A stretch of 64,000 nucleotides of DNA from JAYFNU01 sp034933305 (GCA_034933305.1 JAYFNU010000026.1:1-64000), one strand, 5' to 3'; counted from the stretch's first letter, positions 1-7,632 are shown. Numbers and translations: made by a program. Notes: generated by a model from the sequence alone, not told the origin.

Positions 1-482
1 GCCATCTCGTGGACGGTGTCGTGGACGGCGTCATAGCCGAGCTCCTTCGCGCGCTTCGCGAGCTGGAACTTGCCGTCGCAGGCGCCCGCCTCGGCGGACA
101 CGCGCATTTCGAGGTTCTTCTTTGTGGAATCGGTCAGGACCTCGCCGAGCAGCTCCGCGAACTTCGAAGCATGCTCCGCTTCCTCAAACGCATAGCGCTT
201 GTAAGCCTCGGCGATCTCCGGATAGCCCTCGCGGTCGGCGACGCGGCTCATCGCGAGATACATGCCGACTTCGGAGCACTCGCCGTTGAAGTTCATCTTC
301 AGACCGTCGATGATCTCCTGCTCGCAGTTCTTCGCGGCGCCCACTTCGTGGACGGTCGCAAAAGTCATCTCGCCCTGGACCTCCTTGAATTTGGAAGCGG
401 GGGCTTTGCACTGGGGGCAGAACTCGGGCGGCGTTTCGCCGGTATAAACATAACCACAGATGGTGCAGACATACTTTTTCAT
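1..482 (-). CDS. Reverse rubrerythrin (C-terminus cut by window edge)
   Basis: Non-haem iron peroxidase that reduces H2O2 (and possibly O2 via the diiron site) in the cytoplasm of anaerobes. The reading begins MKKYVCTICGYVYTGE, with a rubredoxin-type [Fe(SCys)4] site made by CTIC (residues 6-9) and CPQC (about 22-25). A ferritin-like four-helix domain follows, with GEC, EEAEH and an Ala/Glu-rich helix as diiron ligand regions, then HDTVHEM at the edge. The rubredoxin domain being N-terminal marks the 'reverse' type. The gene lies 49 bp behind the PerR-like gene on the same strand and is probably co-transcribed and peroxide-induced. About 160 residues are visible and the rest lies beyond base 1. 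Confidence 0.93.
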   Translation of the reverse strand, partial: MKKYVCTICGYVYTGETPPEFCPQCKAPASKFKEVQGEMTFATVHEVGAAKNCEQEIIDGLKMNFNGECSEVGMYLAMSRVADREGYPEIAEAYKRYAFEEAEHASKFAELLGEVLTDSTKKNLEMRVSAEAGACDGKFQLAKRAKELGYDAVHDTVHEM

Positions 483-531
483 GATGTAGCTCCTTTGATT
501 TTGTTAAAATATTGTATGATAAATTGAATTA

Positions 532-921
532 TCAGCTATCTTTGCAGTCGGCGCACAGACCGTAAAATACGATCTCGTGCCGCTGCGCCGTGCCGCCCGT
601 CAGCCGGGAGGCCTCCGCGTCAAGCGCGCCGTCCGTGAGCGCGGGCAGATCGAGGATTGCGCCGCACCGCCGGCAGACGAAATGCGCGTGCGGGGAAGTG
701 TCGGCGTCGAAATGCTCGATGCCGTCGAAGACGCCGACCGACAGGATCTCTCCCTCGCGCTTGAAGAGCGCGAGATTGCGGTAAACCGTGCCGAGCGACA
801 GATCGGGGATGACGGGCCGCAGCTGCTCGTAGACCCACGCGGCGTCGGGATGGCGCTTCGTCGAGCGGAGCACGCGCAGGATCTCGTCGCGCTTGAAGCT
901 GTGTTTTCTCGTAGTCTCCAT
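532..921 (-). CDS. perR: Fur-family peroxide regulator (PerR-like)
   Basis: Metal-dependent repressor of about 130 residues. It has an N-terminal winged helix (SFKRDEILRVLRSTKRHPDA...) and a C-terminal dimerisation domain. Two CxxC pairs, CRRC and CADC, form the structural zinc site, and HFDADTSPHAHF supplies the His/Asp ligands expected for the regulatory metal in PerR. I chose METTRKHS as the start because the in-frame upstream extension (MCIMIIVIIIVLVGK) runs through the operator and -10 region. Immediately downstream lies reverse rubrerythrin, a classic PerR target. Fur or Zur are the alternatives; the peroxide-defence neighbour favours PerR. Confidence 0.85.
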   Translation of the reverse strand: METTRKHSFKRDEILRVLRSTKRHPDAAWVYEQLRPVIPDLSLGTVYRNLALFKREGEILSVGVFDGIEHFDADTSPHAHFVCRRCGAILDLPALTDGALDAEASRLTGGTAQRHEIVFYGLCADCKDS

Positions 922-939
922 TTTCCCCACCAAAACAAT

Positions 940-983
940 AATGATTACGATTATCATTATACACATATGTTTTTAAAATGCAA
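940..983 (-). promoter_or_regulatory. Promoter with overlapping Fur/PerR box
   Basis: On the minus strand TTGCAT (983-978) and TATAAT (961-956) are 16 bp apart. An inverted repeat AATGAT-N7-ATCATT (958-940) overlaps the -10 and the likely start point and resembles a 19-bp Fur/PerR box. This implies autorepression of the regulator and its rubrerythrin partner. Confidence 0.75.
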
Positions 984-1093
984 GCCCTTTTTCAGAATTT
1001 CAAAAAAATCGCGGCGATCGGCCGCACGCCGCAGACGCCGCCGCGCGCGGCGGGCAGTTTCCGCTCCCCGCGCCGGAAAATTTGTCCGGGGGG

Positions 1094-1134
1094 TTGACAA
1101 AAGGGGACAGTGCCGCTATGATGAACAATGTTCA
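1094..1134 (+). promoter_or_regulatory. Consensus promoter with TetR-type operator, copy 1
   Basis: TTGACA (1094-1099) and TATGAT (1117-1122) are separated by 17 bp, a near-perfect sigma-A promoter. The palindrome TGAACA-A-TGTTCA (1122-1134) begins in the -10 and covers the start point. The identical 13-mer recurs at 1759-1771, so it is the likely binding site of the TetR protein encoded directly downstream. Confidence 0.8.
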
Positions 1135-1167
1135 ATATGAAAGGGGGCGCCTTCGATCAATATTTCG

Positions 1168-1713
1168 GTGACGTCGGAAGCGCAGATCCTGAAGTGCTGC
1201 CGGGAGATCGTGGCGGCGGAGGGCCTTTCCGCGCTGAATATGCGGCATGTCGCGGAGAAATGCGGCGTCGCGCTCGGCTCGCTCTACCACTATTTCCCGT
1301 CAAAGGACGATATGATCACGGCCACCGTCGAAAGCGTCTGGCAGGATATTTTCCGAATGGACGAAAAATTTCCCGCGGGGCTCTCTTTCCCGGCGTATGT
1401 GCAGCGCCTGTTCGAATGCGCGCGGACGGGAGCCGGCGCGTATCCGAATTTCTCGATGGCCCATTCCATGGGCTTCGCGAGCGCCGCAAAGGACAGGGGA
1501 CGCCGCACGATGGAGCGCTGCTTCTCGGAGATCCGCGCGGGGATGCTGCGGGCGCTGCAGGGGGACAAGAAGGTACGCCCCGACGCCTTTTCGCCCGGAT
1601 TCACACAGGAGGCGTTTGTCGGCTTCGTGTTTTCCGCTTTTCTTTCTTCCTTTGTGCAGGAGCAGGAAGACTGCCGCACGCTCACCGAGATCATCCGCCG
1701 CGCCCTCTATTGA
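1168..1713 (+). CDS. TetR-family transcriptional regulator
   Basis: About 181 residues. The N-terminal HTH of the TetR_N family is clear: ILKCCREIVAAEGLSALNMR, then HVAEKCGVALGSLYHYFPSK with the typical G-LYHYF-SK recognition helix end. The C-terminal ligand-binding helices show no recognisable family signature. A GTG start is used here; a purine-rich AAAGGGGG ends near 1146, rather far from the GTG, so a start at a rarer codon 6-12 bases upstream cannot be excluded. The gene sits between two copies of the same palindrome and is followed by two small membrane proteins, so it probably represses itself and them. The inducer is unknown. Confidence 0.9.
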   Translation: MTSEAQILKCCREIVAAEGLSALNMRHVAEKCGVALGSLYHYFPSKDDMITATVESVWQDIFRMDEKFPAGLSFPAYVQRLFECARTGAGAYPNFSMAHSMGFASAAKDRGRRTMERCFSEIRAGMLRALQGDKKVRPDAFSPGFTQEAFVGFVFSAFLSSFVQEQEDCRTLTEIIRRALY

Positions 1714-1723
1714 CCCGTTTTCC

Positions 1724-1746
1724 TCCCGCCGGACGGCGGGATTTTT
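1724..1746 (+). terminator. Intrinsic terminator after tetR
   Basis: Stem TCCCGCC/GGCGGGA with a GGAC loop followed by five T. It separates tetR from the downstream membrane genes, so these need either their own start or partial readthrough. Confidence 0.7.
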
Positions 1747-1758
1747 CCCGCATCAAAA

Positions 1759-1771
1759 TGAACAATGTTCA
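1759..1771 (+). promoter_or_regulatory. TetR-type operator, copy 2
   Basis: Second exact copy of TGAACAATGTTCA, 20 bp before the ATG of the membrane gene at 1792. I cannot identify a convincing -35/-10 pair in the short stretch after the terminator; TTGACC at 1710-1715 lies inside the tetR stop and hairpin. Confidence 0.7.
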
Positions 1772-1791
1772 AATCACACAAGGAGAATCTT

Positions 1792-2454
1792 ATGCAGGCA
1801 ATTTTTGAAACTCTGTTCGACATCGTTTATCTCACGACCGTGATCGTTCTCGGCGTCCGCATGATCCGCGGGAGCGCCGGGGAGAAGCAGTATCTGCTGT
1901 TCGGCGCGATGGCGGTCACGCTGGGCTGCGGCGACGCGTTCCATCTCGTGCCGCGCGCGGTCGCCCTTTGCACGACGGGCCTCGCGGACTACACCGCCGC
2001 GCTCGGCATCGGCAAGCTTGTCACGTCCGTCACGATGACGGTCTTCTATGTGCTGCTGTACTATGTCTGGCGCGCGCGCTACCGCATCGAGGGGAAAAGA
2101 GCGCTGACGGGCGTCGTCTGGGCGCTGGCGCTGACGAGGATCCTGCTGTGCCTGATGCCGCAGAACGGGTGGACGAGCGCACAGCCGCCGCTTTCGTGGG
2201 GCATATACCGCAACATTCCCTTCGCGCTGCTGGGACTGGTCGTCGTGGTGCTGTTTTACACCGGCGCGAAGAAGAACGCTGACCGCCCCTTCCGGTTCCT
2301 GTGGCTGACCGTCGTCATCAGCTTCGCCTGCTACTTGCCGGTGGTGCTGTTTGCCGACGCCGTGCCCGCGGTCGGCATCCTCATGATCCCCAAGACCTGC
2401 GCGTATGTCTGGACGGTCCTCATCGGCTACCGCGCCATGAAAGCGAGGGCATAA
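1792..2454 (+). CDS. Seven-helix-like integral membrane protein of unknown function
   Basis: 220 residues, mostly hydrophobic, with about six to seven predicted membrane segments (for example TTVIVLGVRMI, VTMTVFYVLLYYVW, FALLGLVVVVLFY, VVISFACYLPVVLF). The start was placed at the ATG at 1792 because AGGAG lies 6 bases upstream; an earlier in-frame ATG overlaps the operator. I do not recognise the family with certainty. It is the first gene after the second TetR operator and is followed after 3 bases by a DUF2871 protein, so the three form one regulon. A role in export or sensing of a small hydrophobic molecule is possible but unproven. Confidence 0.75.
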   Translation: MQAIFETLFDIVYLTTVIVLGVRMIRGSAGEKQYLLFGAMAVTLGCGDAFHLVPRAVALCTTGLADYTAALGIGKLVTSVTMTVFYVLLYYVWRARYRIEGKRALTGVVWALALTRILLCLMPQNGWTSAQPPLSWGIYRNIPFALLGLVVVVLFYTGAKKNADRPFRFLWLTVVISFACYLPVVLFADAVPAVGILMIPKTCAYVWTVLIGYRAMKARA

Positions 2455-2457
2455 AGC

Positions 2458-2871
2458 ATGAAAAAATATCTGAATGCCGCGGCGGGCTACGCCGCGGCCG
2501 CGATGGCCGGCGGCGTGTTCTACAGGGAATTCACGAAATGGAACGGCTTTACGGGCGCGACCGCACTGGGGAAGGTCCATGTGCACCTGTTTGTGCTCGG
2601 GATGGTCGTCTATCTGCTCGTGGCGCTGTTCGCGGCGCGGGGCGGTCTCGAGGGGCAGAGGAGCTTTCGCCTGTTCGGGATCTTCTACAATGCGGGCCTC
2701 ATCCTGACGGTGGCCATGCTGGTCGTCAGAGGTGTTTTGCAGGTGCTCGGGACGGCGCTGCCGCACGGTGCAGACGCCGCGGTCTCCGGCGTCGCCGGGC
2801 TCGGACACGCCGCGCTCGGCGCGGGGCTTGTCTTCCTGTTCGTTTCCCTAAAAAAGCAGGCGGAGAACTGA
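2458..2871 (+). CDS. DUF2871-type membrane protein
   Basis: 137 residues with four membrane helices (start-proximal AAAGYAAAAMAGGVFY, then VHVHLFVLGMVVYLLVALF, LIFYNAG-type helix, and GHAALGAGLVFLFVSL). The FYREFTKWNGFTG segment followed by HVHLFVLGM is typical of the DUF2871 family of small Firmicutes membrane proteins, whose function is unknown. It starts 3 bases after the preceding membrane gene and is surely co-transcribed. A strong terminator follows directly. Confidence 0.75.
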   Translation: MKKYLNAAAGYAAAAMAGGVFYREFTKWNGFTGATALGKVHVHLFVLGMVVYLLVALFAARGGLEGQRSFRLFGIFYNAGLILTVAMLVVRGVLQVLGTALPHGADAAVSGVAGLGHAALGAGLVFLFVSLKKQAEN

Positions 2872-2874
2872 TGC

Positions 2875-2914
2875 AAAAGCGGCCGTTCCCTTCAAAGCGG
2901 GAACGGCCGCTTTT
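2875..2914. terminator. Bidirectional intrinsic terminator
   Basis: 16-bp perfect stem (AAAAGCGGCCGTTCCC and its complement) with an 8-base loop and A/T tracts on both sides. It ends the plus-strand TetR regulon and the minus-strand lipoprotein gene. Confidence 0.9.
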
Positions 2915-2936
2915 TCGCAGCCGGGGGCGCGAAAGC

Positions 2937-3662
2937 TCAGCCGGCAAAGCCGTAAGCGGCGCCGTCCGCGCTGCCGCCGAGGCCCTGCATGAATGCCGCA
3001 TAATCGAGCCTGTCGTAGTTCGCGGGCACGTCGAAGACGCCGTCCGGGACGGCGCTGTCGTATCCGACGACCTCGATGAGCGCGCCGTCTGTGCGCAGAT
3101 AGCGAAGGCGGCCGGTGGCGGGATCGTAGTAGAAGCGCGTCGTGACGCCGCCGTCCGTTAGCTCCTCATAGTCGTATGCGGTGTCGCTGAGCTTTTCGTT
3201 CCCGTCGGCCCACTGCAGCGATCCGCCGGTATAATAGGCTTCATCGTGCCCCTGCGCGAGAAGGCCGAGCGCCCGGACGAGGCCCGCGTCGGAACCCGTC
3301 AGGGCGGTCGAGCCGTCGTGCCAGAAGACATAGGATTCGCCGCCGCGGCTGAGCGTGCCGAGACGCCCGTAGCCCGGCAGCGTGAAGTCCCCGGCGACGG
3401 CGCCGCCGAGCATGTAGACGTTCACGTCGGCCGCCGAGGCCTCCTCGCCGCCCATCCGAAGCGGCATGCGCAGCGCGAGATGCACTGGCGACGCGCTGCC
3501 GTTGAGCTCGGTGCCGAGCAGGCTGGCGGTGCGGGCGCCGGCGAACGGCGTTTCCGCCTGCGCCTGCGGCGCCGGCGCGGCTTCGTCCGGCTCCTTCGCT
3601 TTACAGCCGGGCAGCGGCGCGATGAGCAAAAACAGTATCAAAACGGAAATCAGCTTTTTCAT
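2937..3662 (-). CDS. Secreted lipoprotein, unknown function
   Basis: 241 residues. MKK start, hydrophobic signal LISVLILFLLIAPLPGC with a lipobox-type Cys at about residue 21, then a low-complexity linker (EPDEAAPAPQAQAE). The mature part contains LRYLRTDGALIEVVGYDSAVPDG and WADGNEKLSDTAYDYEELTD. These are typical of small extracellular proteins with a LolA-like beta fold, but the assignment is only suggestive. The ATG at 3662 is preceded by GGAGGG. It would be anchored on the outer face of the cytoplasmic membrane. No functional partner is visible; it lies downstream of fba but is separated from it by a terminator. Confidence 0.8.
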   Translation of the reverse strand: MKKLISVLILFLLIAPLPGCKAKEPDEAAPAPQAQAETPFAGARTASLLGTELNGSASPVHLALRMPLRMGGEEASAADVNVYMLGGAVAGDFTLPGYGRLGTLSRGGESYVFWHDGSTALTGSDAGLVRALGLLAQGHDEAYYTGGSLQWADGNEKLSDTAYDYEELTDGGVTTRFYYDPATGRLRYLRTDGALIEVVGYDSAVPDGVFDVPANYDRLDYAAFMQGLGGSADGAAYGFAG

Positions 3663-3740
3663 AATCCCTCCGCATTTTTGTACTGCCGTTAGTATGCGCC
3701 GGAAATGCGCGGGGATACGCGCCGCGCGCGGCCGCGGGCA

Positions 3741-3771
3741 AAGGAAAAGGGCGCCGCTGCCGGCGCCCTTT
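3741..3771 (-). terminator. Intrinsic terminator of fba
   Basis: On the minus strand GGGCGCCG-GCAG-CGGCGCCC is followed by TTTTCCTTTT. Confidence 0.85.
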
Positions 3772-3792
3772 GACATCAGGAGAATATGCAGT

Positions 3793-4728
3793 TCAGATCT
3801 TGTTGTCGCTGCCGAGAACGTAGGTGATCTTGTGCGCGACCATCTGCTTGATCGCCTCGCGCGCCGGTTTGAGGTACTGGCGCGGATCGAAGTCCGCCGG
3901 ATGCTCCGCAAAGTACTTGCGGATGGTCGCGGTCATTGCGAGACGCAGGTCGGAGTCGATGTTGATCTTGCAGACGGCCATCTTCGCGGCCTCGCGCAGC
4001 ATGTCTTCCGGCACGCCGATCGCGTCGGGCATATTGCCGCCGTACTGGTTGATCTCCTTCACGAATTCGGGGATGACGGAGGACGCGCCGTGCAGCACGA
4101 TGGGGAAGCCGGGCAGACGCTTTTCGACTTCCTTGAGGATGTCGAAACGGAGCTGCGGCTTGGTGCCGGGCTTGAACTTATAGGCGCCGTGGCTGGTGCC
4201 GATGGCGATGGCGAGGGAATCGACGCCCGTCTTGCTGACGAATTCCTCGACTTCCTCGGGGCGCGTGTAGGAGGAATCCTCCGCGGAGACGTTGACTGCG
4301 TCTTCGATGCCCGCGAGGCGGCCGAGCTCGCCTTCGACGACGACGCCGTGCGCATGGGCGTATTCGACGACCTGTTTCGTCAGCGCGATGTTGTCCTCGA
4401 AGCTGTGGTGGCTGCCGTCGATCATGACGGAGCTGAAGCCGCCGTCGATGCAGCTCTTGCAGAGCTCGAAGGAATCGCCGTGGTCAAGGTGCAGCGCGAT
4501 GGGAAGATCGGTATCCTCGAGCGCCGCCTCGACGAGCTTGACGAGATAGACGTGCTTCGCATACTTGCGCGCGCCCGCCGACACCTGGAGGATGAGCGGG
4601 GAGCGGAGCTCAGCAGCGGCCTCGGTGATGCCCTGGATGATCTCCATATTGTTGACGTTGAAAGCGCCGATGGCATAACCGCCGGCGTATGCCTTTTTGA
4701 ACATTTCGGTCGTTGTTACGAGTGGCAT
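3793..4728 (-). CDS. fba: Fructose-bisphosphate aldolase, class II
   Basis: Zinc-dependent enzyme that reversibly cleaves fructose 1,6-bisphosphate to dihydroxyacetone phosphate and glyceraldehyde 3-phosphate. 311 residues, a normal length. The metal and catalytic region ALHLDHGDS (about 78-86), the VEGELGRLAG segment, GTSHGAYK, VLHGASS and CKINIDSD (phosphate/DHAP binding) are all present. The gene is divergent from a PPi-type phosphofructokinase, so two consecutive glycolytic steps share one intergenic region with back-to-back promoters. Confidence 0.96.
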   Translation of the reverse strand: MPLVTTTEMFKKAYAGGYAIGAFNVNNMEIIQGITEAAAELRSPLILQVSAGARKYAKHVYLVKLVEAALEDTDLPIALHLDHGDSFELCKSCIDGGFSSVMIDGSHHSFEDNIALTKQVVEYAHAHGVVVEGELGRLAGIEDAVNVSAEDSSYTRPEEVEEFVSKTGVDSLAIAIGTSHGAYKFKPGTKPQLRFDILKEVEKRLPGFPIVLHGASSVIPEFVKEINQYGGNMPDAIGVPEDMLREAAKMAVCKINIDSDLRLAMTATIRKYFAEHPADFDPRQYLKPAREAIKQMVAHKITYVLGSDNKI

Positions 4729-4763
4729 AATCTTTTCTCCTGTCCTTAATATATTACAATTCT

Positions 4764-4791
4764 ATTCTAACATGTGCGGCCCGAAAATCAA
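4764..4791 (-). promoter_or_regulatory. Promoter of fba
   Basis: Minus strand TTGATT (4791-4786), 16-bp spacer, TAGAAT (4769-4764). Confidence 0.65.
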
Positions 4792-4811
4792 GTGAAATCA
4801 AAAAACATCGG

Positions 4812-4840
4812 TTGCAAAGGCCGGCGGGGTCTGATATATT
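4812..4840 (+). promoter_or_regulatory. Promoter of PPi-type phosphofructokinase
   Basis: TTGCAA (4812-4817), 17-bp spacer, TATATT (4835-4840), back to back with the fba promoter. Confidence 0.7.
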
Positions 4841-4912
4841 GTGTTTGTGCAAAAATCCGGCGGCGGGCGCATCGGCGTTCGCCCGCGTGCGGAAAGCGAA
4901 AGGGAGAGCGGT

Positions 4913-6160
4913 ATGGAAGTATTCAAGGGAGCCTGCATCGTCGGACAGTCGGGGGGACCGACGGCGGTCATCAACGCGAGCATCTGCGGGGCGGTCGCGA
5001 CCGCGCGCAGCCACCCGGCGATCACGCGCGTATTCGGCGCCATCAACGGCATCGAGGGGATCCTCAACGACAGACTCTTCGATTTTGCGGCGGAGGACGA
5101 GCGGGAGATCGGCCTGCTGACCAATACGCCGTCGGCGGCGCTCGGCTCCTGCCGCTACAAGCTCAAGGACAGCGAGACCGACGAAAAGGACTACCGGCGC
5201 ATCCTCGAGATCTTCAAAAAGTACGACATCCGCTACTTTTTCTACAACGGCGGCAACGATTCGATGGACACCTGCAACAAGGTGTCGAAATACATGCAGA
5301 AGGCGGGGTACGCCTGCCGCATCATCGGCATCCCCAAGACCCTCGACAACGACCTCGCCGCGACCGACCACTGCCCCGGTTACGGCAGCGCCGCAAAGTA
5401 TATCGCGACGTCCGTCTGCGAGGTATCGCTCGACAGCAAGGCCTACAAGACGGGCTCCGTCATCATCTTCGAGATCATGGGCCGCAACGCCGGCTGGCTC
5501 GCGGCCGCCGCGGCGCTCGCGAACGTCGCGGGCGAAGGCCCCGACCTCGTCTATCTTCCGGAGCGCCCGTTCAGCATCGACGCTTTCGTCGAGGACGTAA
5601 AGTCGGTCTACGAGCGCAAGGGAAACTGCATCGTCGCCGTCAGCGAGGGCGTGCGCGACGCCGACGGCCGTTTCATCTCCGAATACGGCAGCTCGCTCGC
5701 CAACAGCAAGGACGCCTTCGGCCACAGCCAGATGGGCGGCCTCGCGTCGACGCTCGTCAGCTTCGTAAAAGAGGCGACGGGCTATAAAACGCGCGGCATC
5801 GAGCTGTCGCTTCTCCAGCGGTGCGCAGCGCACAGCGCGTCGAAGACCGACGTCGTCGAGGCCTATATGGCCGGCGCCGCGGCCGTCGCAAACGCCGTGG
5901 CCGGCGCTTCCGACAGAATGGTCGCGTTCAAACGCGCGCCCGGGGACGTCTACAAGTGCGACACCGTGCTCGTGCCGCTGTCCGACGTCGCGAACGCGGA
6001 GAGCGTCGTGCCGGACAAATGGATCAACGAGCGGGGGAACAACGTCACCCAGGATTTCATCGATTATGCGCTGCCGCTCATCGCGGGGGAACCCGACCGG
6101 GTCTACGAAAACGGGCTGCCGCGCTTCGCGCGCCTCAAAAAGACGCCGGTAAAAGAATAA
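4913..6160 (+). CDS. pfp: 6-phosphofructokinase, PPi-dependent type
   Basis: Phosphorylates fructose 6-phosphate, probably with pyrophosphate. 415 residues, longer than bacterial ATP-PFK (about 320). The phosphoryl-donor loop starts GQSGGPT. GGNDSMDT replaces the GGDGS of ATP enzymes, and IPKTLDNDL carries the Lys typical of PPi-type enzymes where ATP enzymes have Gly-Thr. MGRNAGWLA and PERPF follow. The start was chosen at MEVFKGACIVG because AGGGAGAG precedes it; upstream codons look non-coding. Donor specificity is inferred from motifs only. Confidence 0.9.
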   Translation: MEVFKGACIVGQSGGPTAVINASICGAVATARSHPAITRVFGAINGIEGILNDRLFDFAAEDEREIGLLTNTPSAALGSCRYKLKDSETDEKDYRRILEIFKKYDIRYFFYNGGNDSMDTCNKVSKYMQKAGYACRIIGIPKTLDNDLAATDHCPGYGSAAKYIATSVCEVSLDSKAYKTGSVIIFEIMGRNAGWLAAAAALANVAGEGPDLVYLPERPFSIDAFVEDVKSVYERKGNCIVAVSEGVRDADGRFISEYGSSLANSKDAFGHSQMGGLASTLVSFVKEATGYKTRGIELSLLQRCAAHSASKTDVVEAYMAGAAAVANAVAGASDRMVAFKRAPGDVYKCDTVLVPLSDVANAESVVPDKWINERGNNVTQDFIDYALPLIAGEPDRVYENGLPRFARLKKTPVKE

Positions 6161-6163
6161 AAT

Positions 6164-6199
6164 AAAAAAAGCGGCGGGATGAATCCCGCCGCTTTTTTT
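6164..6199. terminator. Bidirectional intrinsic terminator
   Basis: 16-bp stem with A7 and T7 flanks (AGCGGCGGGA/TCCCGCCGCT), serving the phosphofructokinase and the convergent acetyltransferase. Confidence 0.9.
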
Positions 6200-6202
6200 G
6201 TT

Positions 6203-6754
6203 TTACAAAGACTGCTGCGCCTCGTAGGCTTCCCGCGTCAGGAAATATACGCGCTCCGTCACGGGGCGGCTCTTCATGAAGGCGTAATGCCGGTGCCGCT
6301 CGAAGGTGTAGACGAAGCCGAGCTTTTCGCAGACGCGCGCGGAGCCGAGGTTAAAGTCAAAATGCGCGCAGAAGATCGTATCGAGCCCCAGCTCGCCGAA
6401 GGCGTGCGCGAGCACGGCGCGCGCGGCCTCCGTCGCATAGCCGCGGCCCCAGTATTTCGGATTGAGGGAAAAGCCCATCTCCCGCGTTTTCTGGCTGCGG
6501 ATCGCGTCGCTCAGGGAGGTCTTGTAAAGGCCGATGCAGCCGATCACCTTGGCGTCCTCCCGCTGCACGATGGCGAAGCAATCGGGATTTTGCCGCAGCG
6601 TATCGATGAGCGACAGGGAATCGTCGAGCGTTTTGTGCGGCTCCCAGCCGGCGCTCGGTCCGACGACCGGACCGCTCGCATATTCGAAAAGATCCTCGCA
6701 GTCGCTCTGCGACCATCCGCGCAGCGTCAGCCGCTGCGTCTGCAGAACCGCCAC
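6203..6754 (-). CDS. GNAT acetyltransferase (RimJ/RimL-like)
   Basis: 183 residues. Begins MAVLQTQRLTLRGWSQSD, the usual first strand of the Acetyltransf_3 subgroup. VIGCIGLYK, then EMGFSLNPKYWGRGYATEAA with the acetyl-CoA-binding R/Q-x-x-G-x-G/A-type loop, and NLGSARVCEKLGFVYTFERH are all typical. It probably N-acetylates an amine on a protein N-terminus or small molecule; the substrate is unknown. The gene stands alone, convergent with the phosphofructokinase gene. Confidence 0.88.
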   Translation of the reverse strand: MAVLQTQRLTLRGWSQSDCEDLFEYASGPVVGPSAGWEPHKTLDDSLSLIDTLRQNPDCFAIVQREDAKVIGCIGLYKTSLSDAIRSQKTREMGFSLNPKYWGRGYATEAARAVLAHAFGELGLDTIFCAHFDFNLGSARVCEKLGFVYTFERHRHYAFMKSRPVTERVYFLTREAYEAQQSL

Positions 6755-6868
6755 CGTCCCGTCACCTGCCGTTCACGGAAATATCGGGCGCCGCCGCCCT
6801 TTTTTATACTATATTCGATTTTCTTAAAAAAGTACATATTTTTCTTAAAATTCGATTAAGAGAAATTA

Positions 6869-6922
6869 ATTATCGATAATCAATAAAATATTATTGACAA
6901 AAGCCAATACAGCGATTATGAT
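6869..6922 (+). promoter_or_regulatory. Consensus promoter with upstream palindrome
   Basis: TTGACA (6894-6899), 17-bp spacer, TATGAT (6917-6922). A perfect 12-bp palindrome ATTATCGATAAT lies at 6869-6880 in a strongly AT-rich stretch; it may be an operator, possibly for the small HTH protein of this operon. Confidence 0.75.
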
Positions 6923-6956
6923 GATAACAATGATTCAGGGGATGAGGTAAGGGGAT

Positions 6957-7400
6957 ATGTGGTCAAAATCCAATTCGATGAAGCTTTCGGCGATTCTCGT
7001 GAAAGTCATGTTCGCGCTGCTCGTGTGCGCTGTGTTTCTCATACCGACGCTCGCGCGCTGGTACGATTCGACGTCGACGCGCGAGCCGGTTATTGTGCCG
7101 CTGTGCGTGACGCTCTATTTTACGCTCGTGCCGGCGTTCATCCTGCTGCTGCGGCTCAACGAGCTGCTCGGCAACATCCGCTGCGGCGCGGTGTTCATCG
7201 AGCGCAACTGCGAGATCCTGCGGGCGATCTCCTACTGCTGCTTCGCGATCGCCATCCTCTTTTTCGGCTTCGGCTTCATCCGCGTCTTCGCCTTTCTCAT
7301 CAGCTTTGCCGCCTTTTTTATCGGGCTTATCCTGCGCGTGCTCAAAAACGTTTTCGTGCAGGCGGTGGAGATCCGCGAAGAAAACGATTATATGATCTGA
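6957..7400 (+). CDS. DUF2975 membrane protein
   Basis: 147 residues with four membrane helices (about 10-30, 48-68, 92-113, 115-135). The core PLCVTLYFTLVPAFILLLRLNELLGNIRCGAVF followed by ERNCEILRAISYCCF is characteristic of DUF2975, whose function is unknown. As in many Firmicutes it is followed at once by a tiny XRE-type HTH gene (13-bp gap), here with a third, larger membrane protein. Probably a membrane sensor or antiporter-like accessory controlled by, or controlling, the HTH protein. Confidence 0.85.
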   Translation: MWSKSNSMKLSAILVKVMFALLVCAVFLIPTLARWYDSTSTREPVIVPLCVTLYFTLVPAFILLLRLNELLGNIRCGAVFIERNCEILRAISYCCFAIAILFFGFGFIRVFAFLISFAAFFIGLILRVLKNVFVQAVEIREENDYMI

Positions 7401-7413
7401 AGGAGGGACCGGG

Positions 7414-7632
7414 ATGCCGATCATAGTCAATCTCGACGTGATGATGGCGAAGCGCAAGATTTCCCTGGGCGAGCTTGCGTCGCGCGTCGACATCACCCCC
7501 GCCAATCTGTCGATTCTCAAGACGAACAAGGCGAAGGCGATCCGTTTTTCGACGCTCGAAAAGCTGTGCAGAGAGCTCATGTGCCAGCCGAGCGATATTC
7601 TGGAATATACGGAGGAAAACGAACATGAATGA
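7414..7632 (+). CDS. Small XRE/HTH_26-type regulator
   Basis: 72 residues consisting of one Cro/C1-type HTH only: MAKRKISLGELASRVDITPA, NLSILKTNKAKAIRFSTLEK and LCRELMCQPSDILEY. An AGGAGG ribosome binding site lies 8 bases before the ATG. Proteins of this YozG-like type are regularly encoded next to DUF2975 proteins. Its last codons overlap the next gene by 8 bases, indicating translational coupling. It probably autoregulates the operon promoter at 6894-6922. Confidence 0.88.
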   Translation: MPIIVNLDVMMAKRKISLGELASRVDITPANLSILKTNKAKAIRFSTLEKLCRELMCQPSDILEYTEENEHE

